Shown here piece by piece: positions 50,292 to 59,480 of a stretch of DNA of 64,000 nucleotides. The notes under the pieces are model-generated. The model was not told where the DNA came from. It saw nothing but the letters and a program-made list of their open reading frames with translations, and did not search any database. The stretch spans positions 124,001 through 188,000 of the forward strand of contig JBPOEZ010000005.1 in assembly GCA_051252005.1 (NCBI GenBank), given 5' to 3'. A program made the position numbers and the translations under genes. How positions within the stretch are numbered: position 1 is the first letter of the stretch; the number at the start of each line of letters is the position of its first letter. The DNA is from JACOMS01 sp051252005 (GTDB lineage Bacteria > Pseudomonadota > Alphaproteobacteria > Caulobacterales > Maricaulaceae).

Positions 50292-51430
50292 TATTGCCTC
50301 AACATACTCCGAGAAATAATCACGCGCATAATCTCGTTCGTACCTTCGAGAATTTGGTGTACGCGCAGGTCACGGACAATACGCTCGATGCCATATTCGG
50401 AGAGGTAGCCATACCCGCCGTGAAGTTGCAGAGCGTCATTGGCGACTTTCGAGCCCATATCTGTGGCAAGGCGCTTGGCCATGGCGCAGGCGGCTCCCGC
50501 ATTGGGGAGTTTCTTATCGAGCATATCGGCCGCGCGGTAGATCATCATGCGCGAGGCTTCGAGCTCTGTCGCCATGTCGGCCAGTTTGAACTGTGTGTTC
50601 TGGAATGCGTTGATGGACTTGCCGAACTGTTTGCGTTCTTTGGTATAATTAATGGATGCGTCGAGCGCCGCTTGCGCTCCGCCGAGTGAACAGCAGCCAA
50701 TATTGATGCGCCCGCCGTCTAGGCCCGACATGGCAAACTTAAATCCGTCGCCTTCCGCTCCGACACGGTTGCTGGCCGGAATGCGGCAATCTTCGAATAT
50801 GACTTGCGCGGTAGGCTGTGCGTTCCAGCCCATTTTTTTCTCATTCGCGCCGAAGGATAATCCCGCAGTCCCTTTTTCGACGATGAATGTAGACACGCCT
50901 TTTGCGCCGTCGTCACTTGTGCGTGCCATGACCACATAGATATCTGACCACCCCGCGCCAGAGATAAACGTCTTGGTTCCGTTCAGGATATACTCATCAC
51001 CGTCTTTCACCGCTTTGGTGGAGAGCGACGCCGCGTCTGACCCTGCACCCGGTTCGGTCAGACAGTAAGAGGCAATGAGTTCACCGGATGTGAGGCGCGG
51101 TACATATTTTGCGCGCAGTTCTGCGCCGCCATATCTGTCGACCATCCACGTCGCCATATTATGGATTGTGATCATCGCCGTGTGAGAGACATCCCCGCGT
51201 GCGAGCTGTTCAAAGACGAGCGCGCTATCAAGGCGCGAAAGCGCCGTGCCGCCATGTTCTTCGCCTGTGTAGATTCCCATAAAGCCAAGCTCTGCGGCTT
51301 TGGTGAAGACGGTGCGGTCTAGAAATTTCTCCTCGTCCCACTTAGCCGCGTGCGGGGCAAGCTCGGCGTTCGAGAACTGCCGCGCCATATCTTGAATAAG
51401 GGTCTGTTCTTCTGAGAGTGTGAAATCCAT
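50291..51430 (-). CDS. Acyl-CoA dehydrogenase, isobutyryl-CoA type
   Basis: 379-residue FAD acyl-CoA dehydrogenase. EPGAGSDAASLSTKA (substrate/FAD site) and VNDALQLHGGYGYLSEYGIE are family signatures, and the catalytic Glu is in HQILEGTNEIM. MGFMGIYTGEEHGGTALSRL matches the isobutyryl-CoA subgroup. It probably converts isobutyryl-CoA to methacrylyl-CoA; the C-terminal EGTNEIMRVIISRSMLRQ fits IBD. First gene of the operon. Confidence 0.93.
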   Translation of the reverse strand: MDFTLSEEQTLIQDMARQFSNAELAPHAAKWDEEKFLDRTVFTKAAELGFMGIYTGEEHGGTALSRLDSALVFEQLARGDVSHTAMITIHNMATWMVDRYGGAELRAKYVPRLTSGELIASYCLTEPGAGSDAASLSTKAVKDGDEYILNGTKTFISGAGWSDIYVVMARTSDDGAKGVSTFIVEKGTAGLSFGANEKKMGWNAQPTAQVIFEDCRIPASNRVGAEGDGFKFAMSGLDGGRINIGCCSLGGAQAALDASINYTKERKQFGKSINAFQNTQFKLADMATELEASRMMIYRAADMLDKKLPNAGAACAMAKRLATDMGSKVANDALQLHGGYGYLSEYGIERIVRDLRVHQILEGTNEIMRVIISRSMLRQ

Positions 51431-51742
51431 GATGTACCTTTTTGCCTTTTGTCATGTACCTTGCGCCTTGAGAGGAAGGCGGCTTACTGCGCGCGTGTCT
51501 TTCCGGAAAACGCGGAAATTTTATCGCTGGCCGCACCATCTTCTAAAACCTCAAAGGTTGCAAGATCAGCTTTCGTCTTTGGTGCACGGTTAGATCAATG
51601 GGCAATGCTATCTTGGCGCTTGCCACGCGCAGCTCCGCGCCGTAACGCGGGAGTTGATAGAGGGGATATTTAAACGCGCCTGTCCTTCCAGAGATTGGCT
51701 TGCGCAAATTTTGGAAGGGTCGGCTGTGTCTTAAGGGGGCTT
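51431..51742. other. Region between acyl-CoA dehydrogenase and asd
   Basis: 312 bp with no recognised gene. It holds two copies of ATGTACCTT (51432-51440, 51454-51462) and a 37-codon stretch on the minus strand (51484-51594) that reads coding-like but has no ATG/GTG/TTG start. An antisense 74-codon frame on the plus strand is discounted. The promoter for the acyl-CoA dehydrogenase operon must lie in the left part. Confidence 0.45.
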
Positions 51743-52771
51743 TTAAGCCATTTTCGTCTTAATCAAGCCGCGGTTTACGAGGCACTCTGCGATTTGAACC
51801 GTATTGAGCGCCGCGCCTTTGCGCAGATTGTCTGAGACGATCCACATGTTGAGGGTATTGTCTTGCGTGCTGTCTTCGCGGATGCGCGAGACATAGGTTG
51901 CAAATTCACCGACACATTCAACAGGCGTCATGTAGCCGCCATCTTCGCGCTTATCAAAGACCATTATGCCGGGGCTTTTGCGCAGGATAGAGCGGGCCTC
52001 AGTTGCGGAAAGTTCGTCTTCAAATTCAATGTTCACCGCTTCGGCGTGACCAACAAAGGTCGGGACGCGGACACATGTGGCCGTGACTTTGATTTTTGGA
52101 TCGAGAATTTTTTTCGTCTCGACATTCATTTTCCACTCTTCTTTGGTCTCGCCGCTATCCATGAAGACATCGATATGCGGGATCACATTGAAGGCGATTT
52201 GCTTTGTGAAATTGTGGGGTTTGAGATCATCATTGGAATAGATACCTTTGGTTTGCAGCCAAAGTTCGTCCATGTTTTTCTTTCCGCCGCCAGACACGGA
52301 CTGGTAGGTCGAGACAACAACGCGTTTGATTTTGGCGCGGTCATGAAGCGGTTTAAGCGCAACAACCATTTGGATGGTTGAGCAGTTAGGGTTGGCGATG
52401 ATGCCCTTTTTTGTATAGCCCGCCACCGCGTCGGCGTTAACTTCTGGTACGACCAAAGGCACGTCTGGGTCCATGCGGAACGCAGAGGAATTATCGATAA
52501 CAATCGCGCCTTGGGCGGCGATTTTCGGTGACCATTTCTTTGAAACATCTCCGCCTGCGCTCATAAGCACCATATCGACTTTGGAAAAATCGAACTGCTC
52601 TAAATCGTGGCACTTTAGCGTGCGGTCGCCAAAGCTGACTTCGCGTCCAAGTGAACGGCGGCTAGCGACGGCGTAAACCTCGCCAATATCAAGATCGCTC
52701 TCGGAGAGAATAGAAAGCATTTCTGTCCCGACATTACCAGTAGCGCCGACGATTGCGAAAGAATATCCCAT
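51743..52771 (-). CDS. asd: Aspartate-semialdehyde dehydrogenase
   Basis: 342 residues. NADP motif VGATGNVG (8-15), catalytic Cys130 in NPNCSTIQ, SVSGGGKKN, and the substrate segment VRVPTFVGHAEAVNIEFE. Makes aspartate semialdehyde for lysine, threonine, methionine and diaminopimelate. ATG 52771 follows GGAGA; ATG 52783 precedes it and is rejected. Monocistronic. Confidence 0.96.
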   Translation of the reverse strand: MGYSFAIVGATGNVGTEMLSILSESDLDIGEVYAVASRRSLGREVSFGDRTLKCHDLEQFDFSKVDMVLMSAGGDVSKKWSPKIAAQGAIVIDNSSAFRMDPDVPLVVPEVNADAVAGYTKKGIIANPNCSTIQMVVALKPLHDRAKIKRVVVSTYQSVSGGGKKNMDELWLQTKGIYSNDDLKPHNFTKQIAFNVIPHIDVFMDSGETKEEWKMNVETKKILDPKIKVTATCVRVPTFVGHAEAVNIEFEDELSATEARSILRKSPGIMVFDKREDGGYMTPVECVGEFATYVSRIREDSTQDNTLNMWIVSDNLRKGAALNTVQIAECLVNRGLIKTKMA

Positions 52772-52865
52772 TTTGGTCTCCATTTAAGGTGATAAATTGC
52801 GGCCCTGTCCATAGGTGATATAGGAGGGGCTGTCTATGCAAATATAGGAAGAGCGTGCCGTATAA

Positions 52866-53948
52866 CTAGGGGCCCGTAAGCGCTTCTTTTATGCCTGGTA
52901 GCCATTGGTTTTTGTCGACATCATAGGACTTGAATGCACCGGCGAAATCCCACGCGCACCACCTCATGCCCGTTTGCTCAATGGAGCGGCGGCGGATGGT
53001 GAGCCAGCGGGCGCGCTCAGCACTATTGGTTACATCCGTCACGCCAAACTCGCCCACCAATACTGGTAGGCCCGTACGCTTTTGAAACTCGCGGGCGATG
53101 TCGTAGGTGGCCGCGAGTTCTTTAAGATCATCGGCTCGCCCCCACTTTCGGCCAAGCGGCGGGGCATTTTCTTGCCACGACGCACCTTGATGGGTGAAAT
53201 CATACGGCCCGTAATCATGGAAGGTCGCCACAAGGTAAGGGTCTTTCGGGAAGACGACTTTATTGAGACTATCAATGGAGTTCCAATTATCTCCGCCAAG
53301 AATAACGGCCCGCGTTGGATTGTCCTGTCTAATGATGGGGAGGACTTGAGCGTAGAGGGCATTGGCCTGCGCCATTGTCATGGGCGCTATAGGTTCGTTT
53401 ATGGGTTCGAAATAAACATTGGGCGGCGCTGTCCGGTAATAGGTCGCGATTTGTTTCCAAATTGCAAGGAAGCGCGGCGTCTCTGCGAGAACGTTTTCCA
53501 TCAGTTCTTCATAATGATGCACGTCGATGATGACGCCTAGGCCTGCCTCTTGCGCTTGGCCCACGACGTCATTGACGCGTTTAAAAAACACGGGATCAAT
53601 TTTATAGGGCGGCCTTGTTTCAGTATGAGCGTCCCACCGTATCGGAATGCGGACTGTGTCAAATCCTGCAGCGGCGATGGCGCGGAAGTGTCCCTCTTTA
53701 ATCGTGTAGCCCCAAGAGCCCTCTGTCTCGGCCTCAAGCGCGTTGCCCATATTGATGCATCGCTTCATAGAGAAGTAATCTTGTCGGGTGCTGAGCTGAC
53801 TTAAACGCTCTTTTGGTAGGGCCGTTTGTCCCGTATTTACTTCCGCGCTTTGCAGCATATCGATCGGTGTAAGACCTGAATCATCGGAGGCCCCGCATCC
53901 CGTAAACAGGCATGCGGCGCTCAAAAAGGCTATTGTTTTAAAATTCAT
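52866..53948 (-). CDS. Glycoside hydrolase family 5 lipoprotein (endoglucanase-like)
   Basis: 360 residues. Lipobox LFTGC with Cys18; the mature part is a GH5 (beta/alpha)8 barrel. CINMGNALEAETEGSWGYTI, FDTVRIPIRWDAHT, IDVHHYEEL, acid/base Glu185 in NEPIAP, HDYGPYDFTHQG, nucleophile Glu300 in VGEFGV. All catalytic residues present; it would cleave beta-1,4-glucan or a related glycan at the cell surface. Monocistronic. Confidence 0.93.
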   Translation of the reverse strand: MNFKTIAFLSAACLFTGCGASDDSGLTPIDMLQSAEVNTGQTALPKERLSQLSTRQDYFSMKRCINMGNALEAETEGSWGYTIKEGHFRAIAAAGFDTVRIPIRWDAHTETRPPYKIDPVFFKRVNDVVGQAQEAGLGVIIDVHHYEELMENVLAETPRFLAIWKQIATYYRTAPPNVYFEPINEPIAPMTMAQANALYAQVLPIIRQDNPTRAVILGGDNWNSIDSLNKVVFPKDPYLVATFHDYGPYDFTHQGASWQENAPPLGRKWGRADDLKELAATYDIAREFQKRTGLPVLVGEFGVTDVTNSAERARWLTIRRRSIEQTGMRWCAWDFAGAFKSYDVDKNQWLPGIKEALTGP

Positions 53949-54047
53949 CGGCTAACTCACTACACTTTATATCGGATTGCACTGGCCAACAGGTTCCATA
54001 GACTATATTTGCTACGCGATTATTAACTTTGAGAGCGGTCTTTAGGC

Positions 54048-54551
54048 ATGAAAAATTTGTTCTTCAGCATACATGGACGTATTGGCCGTCAGCAATTCTG
54101 GCTTGGATTTTTAGCGATTTCGCTATTCATTTTCGCAGGGAACAATCTCCTGCGCGCGCTCGGTCAAAGCATGACGGGCTTCTATATTTCACTCTTTTTC
54201 CCGTTCTTTTCTATTTATGTGTTGTACTGTCTGTACGGTAAGCGGCTCCACGATATGGGCCGTTCAACAGGCCCATTTTTTGCGATGATCGCGGCAGAGT
54301 GCGTGGCTATAATTATTGTTATGATGATGTTTGGCGGCTCTGAATATTTCGCAGAGTTTTCACAATTTGAGCGCAAAGAGGCGATTGACCCTGCCATTAC
54401 GCAGGAAATTATAAGCCGCTACCAAGCTAAAATATCGGCAAACATGAACGTTATTCAGCCGCTCCTCAAGGCCGTTCCGCTCCTCTTTACCCTCTGGGTT
54501 GGGGCCGCGAAAGGACAACGCGACACCAATAAATACGGCCCTCCGCTATAG
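54048..54551 (+). CDS. DUF805 family membrane protein (1)
   Basis: 167 residues. HGRIGRQQFWLGFLAISLFI is the DUF805 N-terminus, YCLYGKRLHDMGRSTGPFF the central conserved KRLHDxGxS motif, with about four helices. Function unknown. A second DUF805 gene lies at 56587 on the other side of the DUF885 gene; the two share only family-level similarity. Confidence 0.85.
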   Translation: MKNLFFSIHGRIGRQQFWLGFLAISLFIFAGNNLLRALGQSMTGFYISLFFPFFSIYVLYCLYGKRLHDMGRSTGPFFAMIAAECVAIIIVMMMFGGSEYFAEFSQFERKEAIDPAITQEIISRYQAKISANMNVIQPLLKAVPLLFTLWVGAAKGQRDTNKYGPPL

Positions 54552-54571
54552 GGAGGGACTTTAAATCTAGT

Positions 54572-56425
54572 CTACTGTGCTTTTACTTTTGCGACCCACT
54601 GATCGACGCGTTTTTCCATGATGCTCAGCGGGACAGCGCCGCCGCCTAAGATCGTGTCATGGAAGCCGCGAATGTCGAATTTATCGCCAAGCTCAGCTTT
54701 GGTTTTTGCGCGGACTTCGAGGATTTTGAGCATACCGATTTTGTAGGATGTCGCTTGGCCCGGCCAAACGAGGTAGCGCTGTACTTCAGAGATCACCGCG
54801 CCTTTTGGGATTGGCGAATTATCATAAAAATATTGCCGCGCCTCTTCTTCGGTCCAGCCTTTTGAATGCATGCCAGTATCGACAACCAAGCGGATCGCGC
54901 GCCAAATTTCCGTGGTGAGGCGGCCAAAATCTGAATAGGGGTCTTCATAAGCGCCCATCTCTTTGGCTAGCAATTCCGAGTATAATCCCCAGCCTTCCGA
55001 GTAGGCGGTAAAGCCGGCTTGGGTACGAAATGTCGGCACGCCTGTAAGTTCCTGCGCGATTGAAATTTGCATGTGGTGACCGGGTAGTCCCTCATGATAG
55101 GCAATAACCTCAAGACTTGGGATGGACATGGCGCGCATGTCAGACAAGTGAGCGTAATAAATGCCGGGGCGAGAGCCGTCAGGCGTGCCTGAACGGTAAT
55201 GCTGCGCCGCGCCGGGCTGTTCGCGGAACGGTTCCACACGGCGGACTTCGAGTTTGGCCTTCGGGAGGATACCAAAAAAATCTGGCAGTTTCGTTTCGAT
55301 GTCTTTGAGGTAGCCGTCAGCCGCGTCGATATATTGCTGCGCGCCTGCATCATCATTGGAGAAATAGAACTGATCATCTTCGCGAACGAATTTGAAAAAC
55401 TCATCCAGAGTTCCGTCAAAATCAACCTGCTTTTTGATGACTTCCATTTCGCCGCGAATACGCGCGACTTCGTCGAGGCCGATTTGGTGAATCTCGTTGG
55501 CGGTTAAATCTGTCGTCGTGCTGAGCCAAAGCATGTGATTGTAATAGGCTTCGCCGTCTTTGAGAGAGCCAACACCGCGAGGTTCTTTGTCGACATTTTC
55601 AAGGTCAGCTTCAAACCATGTGATGATATTGTCATAGGCGGGTTTGAGTTTATCCGTTAGCGCAGCCTTAGTGTTATTCCGCATAGTTTTGGCACGCGCG
55701 GCATCTATTTTTCCGTCTGTTTCCAGCGTGTCAATTTTGGCGAGCATGTCGGCGTAGAGCGCTGAGGGCTCTCCCTTATCAAAGGGCGCGCCTGTGGTGA
55801 CCTTGCGAGATTGGTCAATCACGCCTTCATAGGAAAAGCGCGGCGGGCGCGTCCCTGCGGCGGCGTTTTTCTGCGCGCCTTCGAGCAGTTGCCCCAGCGC
55901 AACGGCAGTCCCGCCAATACGGGCGATATAGGCGTCCATGTCTTCAGGGCTGTCAACATTATGGGTGTTGATCAAGAAGCTAGGCAGGAAGCTTTGTGTT
56001 CCATTAAATTGGTGGAGCACATAATCTTTGCGGCGATATTGCGCGCTCTTCTCTGCGCGATCGAACATGTAGATCCAAAGGTCATATGAGATTTTCGCAT
56101 CATCCGTGAGTTTCGCGTAGTCAAAATTGGCTTTGAGTTCAGCCACGGTGCCGCGCTGCCATGCGAGCTGTTTATCTTCGGCCTCTTCGGAAAGGTCATC
56201 GATTTTATCGTAACTAGTTTTTCGGCCCAAGAACGTCTGAGAGACCGGGCTGAAGGCCAGCTCTTCTTCATATTTGGCTTCGAACCACGTGTTAAGACGC
56301 GCGGTTTCAGCCGCGACCATTTCGGCGCTTTGCTCTACGGCGGCGGGCGTAGGTGTTTTGGTTTCAGAGGGGCTACAGGCGATAAGCGCGGCAGAGCCGA
56401 GCAAGGCGATAAGAAGGCGGTTCAT
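54572..56425 (-). CDS. DUF885 family lipoprotein (2)
   Basis: 617 residues. Lipobox LIAC with Cys17, then the DUF885 core with VIAYHEGLPGHHMQISIAQEL and YSEGWGLYSELLAKEMGAYE, R-x-GIYYAHLSDMRAMSI. The HExxxGHH motif is intact. It is a paralogue of the protein at 44174 but is lipid-anchored rather than soluble, and clearly diverged. Presumed metallopeptidase of the envelope; unproven. Confidence 0.9.
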   Translation of the reverse strand: MNRLLIALLGSAALIACSPSETKTPTPAAVEQSAEMVAAETARLNTWFEAKYEEELAFSPVSQTFLGRKTSYDKIDDLSEEAEDKQLAWQRGTVAELKANFDYAKLTDDAKISYDLWIYMFDRAEKSAQYRRKDYVLHQFNGTQSFLPSFLINTHNVDSPEDMDAYIARIGGTAVALGQLLEGAQKNAAAGTRPPRFSYEGVIDQSRKVTTGAPFDKGEPSALYADMLAKIDTLETDGKIDAARAKTMRNNTKAALTDKLKPAYDNIITWFEADLENVDKEPRGVGSLKDGEAYYNHMLWLSTTTDLTANEIHQIGLDEVARIRGEMEVIKKQVDFDGTLDEFFKFVREDDQFYFSNDDAGAQQYIDAADGYLKDIETKLPDFFGILPKAKLEVRRVEPFREQPGAAQHYRSGTPDGSRPGIYYAHLSDMRAMSIPSLEVIAYHEGLPGHHMQISIAQELTGVPTFRTQAGFTAYSEGWGLYSELLAKEMGAYEDPYSDFGRLTTEIWRAIRLVVDTGMHSKGWTEEEARQYFYDNSPIPKGAVISEVQRYLVWPGQATSYKIGMLKILEVRAKTKAELGDKFDIRGFHDTILGGGAVPLSIMEKRVDQWVAKVKAQ

Positions 56426-56586
56426 AATGTGTTTTCCCCATAAAATTGTGTAGGGGCTCTATGGCATAGATATTTGACTTTGGGAATGATATGCTTGAGC
56501 GCAACTTAGGGAGGGCTAATCCGCGCTTCTTGCTTGAAATCTGCTTCAAACCTGCCATTTTGCGCTAAACTTTTTGGGAGGCCATT

Positions 56587-57114
56587 TTGGGCAACATTCT
56601 TTTTTCTCCGGCAGGACGATTGGATCCAGCTAACTTTCTGCGCGGCGCTTATGTTTTAGTGGCCGTCGCATTTTTGATTAACTTGCTACCAATGGTCAGT
56701 GTTGCGCTGAGCGGCGTGCTCTCATTACTTTTGCTGGTCGTGACGTATTGCTGGATCGCTCTGTTTATCAAACGCTATCATGACGGCGGACAATCTGGCT
56801 GGATGTGCCTTATACCGGGCGTGATTTTTCTGATTGGTTATATGATCGTTGGCAATATTGGACCGGCCCTTTTCGCGCCGGAACTCAATGCTGCCATGAA
56901 AGAGGGCATGGAAGAAGCCGCGACTGCGGGTAGCTTTAGCGAGATCATGGCTGCGACGATGGCCATAACAAAAGAATATGGAGAGCCGCTCGCGAAGAAG
57001 ACGGCCCTGCCAACTAGCCTTATGATTGCCGGTTTGAGCCTCATCATCGCTTTTGGTTTCAACGCGATGATTAAGTCTGACCCGAACGAAAACAAATTCG
57101 GGCCAGCTGCGTAA
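56587..57114 (+). CDS. DUF805 family membrane protein (2)
   Basis: 175 residues from a TTG start with GGGAGG 8 nt upstream. GRLDPANFLRGAYVLVAVAF and FIKRYHDGGQSGWMCLIPGV are the DUF805 motifs (RYHDGGxSG). About four helices, with a charged loop between helices 3 and 4. Ends in a hairpin shared with convergent phhB. Confidence 0.85.
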   Translation: MGNILFSPAGRLDPANFLRGAYVLVAVAFLINLLPMVSVALSGVLSLLLLVVTYCWIALFIKRYHDGGQSGWMCLIPGVIFLIGYMIVGNIGPALFAPELNAAMKEGMEEAATAGSFSEIMAATMAITKEYGEPLAKKTALPTSLMIAGLSLIIAFGFNAMIKSDPNENKFGPAA

Positions 57115-57117
57115 TAA

Positions 57118-57142
57118 GGCTAAATTTATTTAGCCGCTTTTT
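57118..57142 (+). terminator. Terminator of the second DUF805 gene
   Basis: GGCTAAAT (57118-57125) pairs with ATTTAGCC (57128-57135) around TT and is followed by GCTTTTT. It overlaps the last codons of the convergent phhB gene. Confidence 0.6.
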
Positions 57143-57398
57143 CCATGGCTTTGGCGAGCGTGATGTCTTTTTCAGTCACGCCGCCTGCGTCGTGAGTGGT
57201 CAGGGTAATGTCGACGCGGTTATAGACATTATACCATTCAGGGTGATGATCCATTTTGTCGGCGATAATCGCGATCTGTGTCATGAAGCCGAAGGCCTGT
57301 GCGAAATCATCAAATTTGAAAACTTTGGTGATAAAATCATCGCCGCCGGTCCAGCCCAGTAAATCTTCTACAGCGTCTCTGGGGTCTAAAACCTCCAT
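57126..57398 (-). CDS. phhB: 4a-hydroxytetrahydrobiopterin dehydratase
   Basis: 90-residue pterin-4a-carbinolamine dehydratase (PCD/DCoH). The core DKMDHHPEWYNVYNRVDITL and TTHDAGGVTEKDITLA carries the active-site His pair. It regenerates dihydrobiopterin for phenylalanine hydroxylase; no phhA is adjacent. Slightly short N-terminus. Confidence 0.95.
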   Translation of the reverse strand: MEVLDPRDAVEDLLGWTGGDDFITKVFKFDDFAQAFGFMTQIAIIADKMDHHPEWYNVYNRVDITLTTHDAGGVTEKDITLAKAMEKAAK

Positions 57399-57494
57399 AA
57401 TGTTCTCCTTTTAAAAACATAATTTACACGCATTCATGCCGCATTGAAATGCGATTGTCATCTGCTGATAATGCAATAAGGTCTATAGAGAAAC

Positions 57495-57908
57495 ATGAAA
57501 CAGTTGACGAAAAACAAGACGGCCTATGCACGCTATGTCCCGACATGGGCGCTGCCGATTACGCGGCTTGTCTTCATTACGGCGCTTTGTGTTTTGACCT
57601 ATCAATCCATTGTTCCTGCGGGGGAGAGCGCTGTAGTGACACATCATGATAAGGTTATGCACGCAATGGGTTACGCTATGCTGACGGGGCTTCTGGCTTT
57701 GGCGGCGCCGCGCCTCGGTCTTTTAAAGCTATTCATCATTCCTACGCTTTATGGCGGCTTCCTAGAAATCGCGCAGAGCATAATGCCTTACGGCCGCACC
57801 GGATCATTTTTGGATTTGCTCGCAAATATGGTAGGTGCAGGTGCCGTTGTGTTTGGATTTTTCGTAGCGATAAAGCTCTATCGTGCTCTGAAATCCCCTC
57901 TAAGCTGA
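57495..57908 (+). CDS. VanZ-family membrane protein
   Basis: 137 residues with about four helices. VTHHDKVMHAMGYAMLTGLL is the VanZ signature (HDKxxH...Y), then FLEIAQSIMPYGRTGSFLDL with the conserved E-x-xQ and SxxDL. Members include teicoplanin-resistance VanZ and uncharacterised relatives; no resistance role is implied. Monocistronic. Confidence 0.88.
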   Translation: MKQLTKNKTAYARYVPTWALPITRLVFITALCVLTYQSIVPAGESAVVTHHDKVMHAMGYAMLTGLLALAAPRLGLLKLFIIPTLYGGFLEIAQSIMPYGRTGSFLDLLANMVGAGAVVFGFFVAIKLYRALKSPLS

Positions 57909-57973
57909 GTGCTTTCTTCTGTCCGCAACAAATGATTGCAGGAATGTTCTAACAGGGCTATGTTCATCTCTCA

Positions 57974-57981
57974 TTAACCAT
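57974..57981. promoter_or_regulatory. CtrA-box-like 8-mer
   Basis: TTAACCAT lies 37 nt upstream of the gene at 58018. This is the CtrA half-site known from Caulobacter. A single 8-mer is weak evidence, but its position and the exported-protein gene downstream fit. Confidence 0.3.
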
Positions 57982-58017
57982 GAATACGGCAAGGGGCACG
58001 GCTGTAAGGGTGAAGAC

Positions 58018-59343
58018 ATGTTAAGTAAGCCAAGTAAACTCGTAGCCATATTATTATTAAGCGGATCAACTGCAGGCATCGCTTATGCGGGGAACTCGCG
58101 TCATCAAGCGTCTCTGCCAGATGTCGTACCGCCTAACGCAAATTCAGGTGAATGCTACGCCCGTGTCATGGTGCCCGCTCAATATAGAACTGAAGACCAA
58201 ACCGTCATCATCGAGGACGGTTATGAAACTCTAGAGGTCACAGAACCGCAACTGCGAGCCCGTCAGGAGCAGGTTTTGATTAAAGAAGCCAGCGTCCATT
58301 ATAAGGTGCGGCAACCGACCTACCGTGCGGTCACAGAAAATATTATCGTCCGCCCTGCGTATGAAAAGTTGGTGGTTACGCGCCCGCAATTCTCAACAGT
58401 GACGGAAACCGTCCCCGTGTCAAAGCCGCGCCTCGTCTGGAAACGCGGCAATCCGGCTAACCTCAGAGCGCAGGGTTATGTCATCCATTCAACCGCTGAT
58501 GCACGCACGTCTGGTCGAGGGCATCAGTATGGCCAGTCACAGAGCCGCACAGAACCGACGCTTTGCGGAACCGTGTGCGAGGTTTGGTGCCTTGTCGAAG
58601 AGCCTGGTAAGACTGTAACTTATAACCGAAAAGTTCTCTCCACAGACGCCCGTGTGCAGCGCGTACCCGTAGAGGCGAAAGTCACTTCGATCACGAAGCA
58701 AGTTGTGGTTGACCGCGGCGGCGTCGAGGAAATTCCGATCCCTGCGAAATATAAAACGGTTACGATTGAAGAGGTTGTCGGAAAAGGCCGCGTACGCCGC
58801 CGCGGCAATCAGCCCGTTTACGGCACGGTCGCGAAACAGATCATGATTTCGCCTGAACGCTATGAGTGGCAACGTGTGGCTTGCCGCCCAGGTGTTGGAT
58901 CTGGGGCTGTCTCTTCTGTCCGTCCAGCAACGTCTTACTATTCATCCTCACGGTCTAATCACATTGCCCCCACGAAGCGTATGCAGACGGTGCCTCAGAA
59001 CCCTGTTATGCACCAAGCGGCGCCCCAGCGGCATGCGGCGTCCTCTCAGCCTCGAACGTATGGGTCTATTGGGGCAAACTCTGGGGGCTATACCTCTAGC
59101 GCGCAGACATCAGGTGTTTCATATTCAGGCGCTCCTTATCAGGCAGGGCGCGGGTATAGCACTTCGGGCCAAATGCCTGCCTATGCGGCGAATGAGCCTG
59201 TCATGGAACAAATTCAGGGCTACGATACAAGTCTCCCAACCTATTCCGAAGACTATACAAAGCCGCCTGCTGCCAAAAATTACCTAGACGATTACGAGTC
59301 AAAAGGCTCGAGTAAGACCCGTAAAACCCGCCGCTGGGAATAA
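58018..59343 (+). CDS. Exported repetitive protein with conserved Cys cluster
   Basis: 441 residues, not assigned to a named family. Signal peptide about 1-24. The N-terminal half has repeated beta-type units of the sort ECYARVMVPAQYRTEDQTVI and NIIVRPAYEKLVVTRPQFST, with V-x-V-x-PAYE and VTE-x-V recurring, as seen in N-terminal parts of some OmpA-type proteins. A CGTVCEVWCLVEEPGKTVTY cluster follows, then more beta-type repeats and a Ser/Tyr/Pro/Gln-rich low-complexity C-terminus (about 300-441). No OmpA peptidoglycan domain is visible. Likely envelope or surface protein. Confidence 0.7.
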   Translation: MLSKPSKLVAILLLSGSTAGIAYAGNSRHQASLPDVVPPNANSGECYARVMVPAQYRTEDQTVIIEDGYETLEVTEPQLRARQEQVLIKEASVHYKVRQPTYRAVTENIIVRPAYEKLVVTRPQFSTVTETVPVSKPRLVWKRGNPANLRAQGYVIHSTADARTSGRGHQYGQSQSRTEPTLCGTVCEVWCLVEEPGKTVTYNRKVLSTDARVQRVPVEAKVTSITKQVVVDRGGVEEIPIPAKYKTVTIEEVVGKGRVRRRGNQPVYGTVAKQIMISPERYEWQRVACRPGVGSGAVSSVRPATSYYSSSRSNHIAPTKRMQTVPQNPVMHQAAPQRHAASSQPRTYGSIGANSGGYTSSAQTSGVSYSGAPYQAGRGYSTSGQMPAYAANEPVMEQIQGYDTSLPTYSEDYTKPPAAKNYLDDYESKGSSKTRKTRRWE

Positions 59344-59400
59344 CCGCGTCTAAAGACGCTTGCGCGCTCTTCCATAGAGTAAAGCCATGTCATTCAAAAG

Positions 59401-59456
59401 AAAAAGGCCACGTCAAGCGCGGCCTTTTTAGGGATGTCCGCAAAGCGGGCATCCCT
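59401..59456. terminator. Two adjacent hairpins between convergent genes
   Basis: AAAAAGGCC (59401-59409) pairs with GGCCTTTTT (59421-59429): a bidirectional terminator between the gene ending at 59343 and the symporter gene ending at 59481. Next to it a second strong hairpin (59430-59456; AGGGATG with CATCCCT, then CCGC with GCGG, loop AAA). Confidence 0.75.
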
Positions 59457-59480
59457 GATAATCAGTTTGACTATCCCAGT

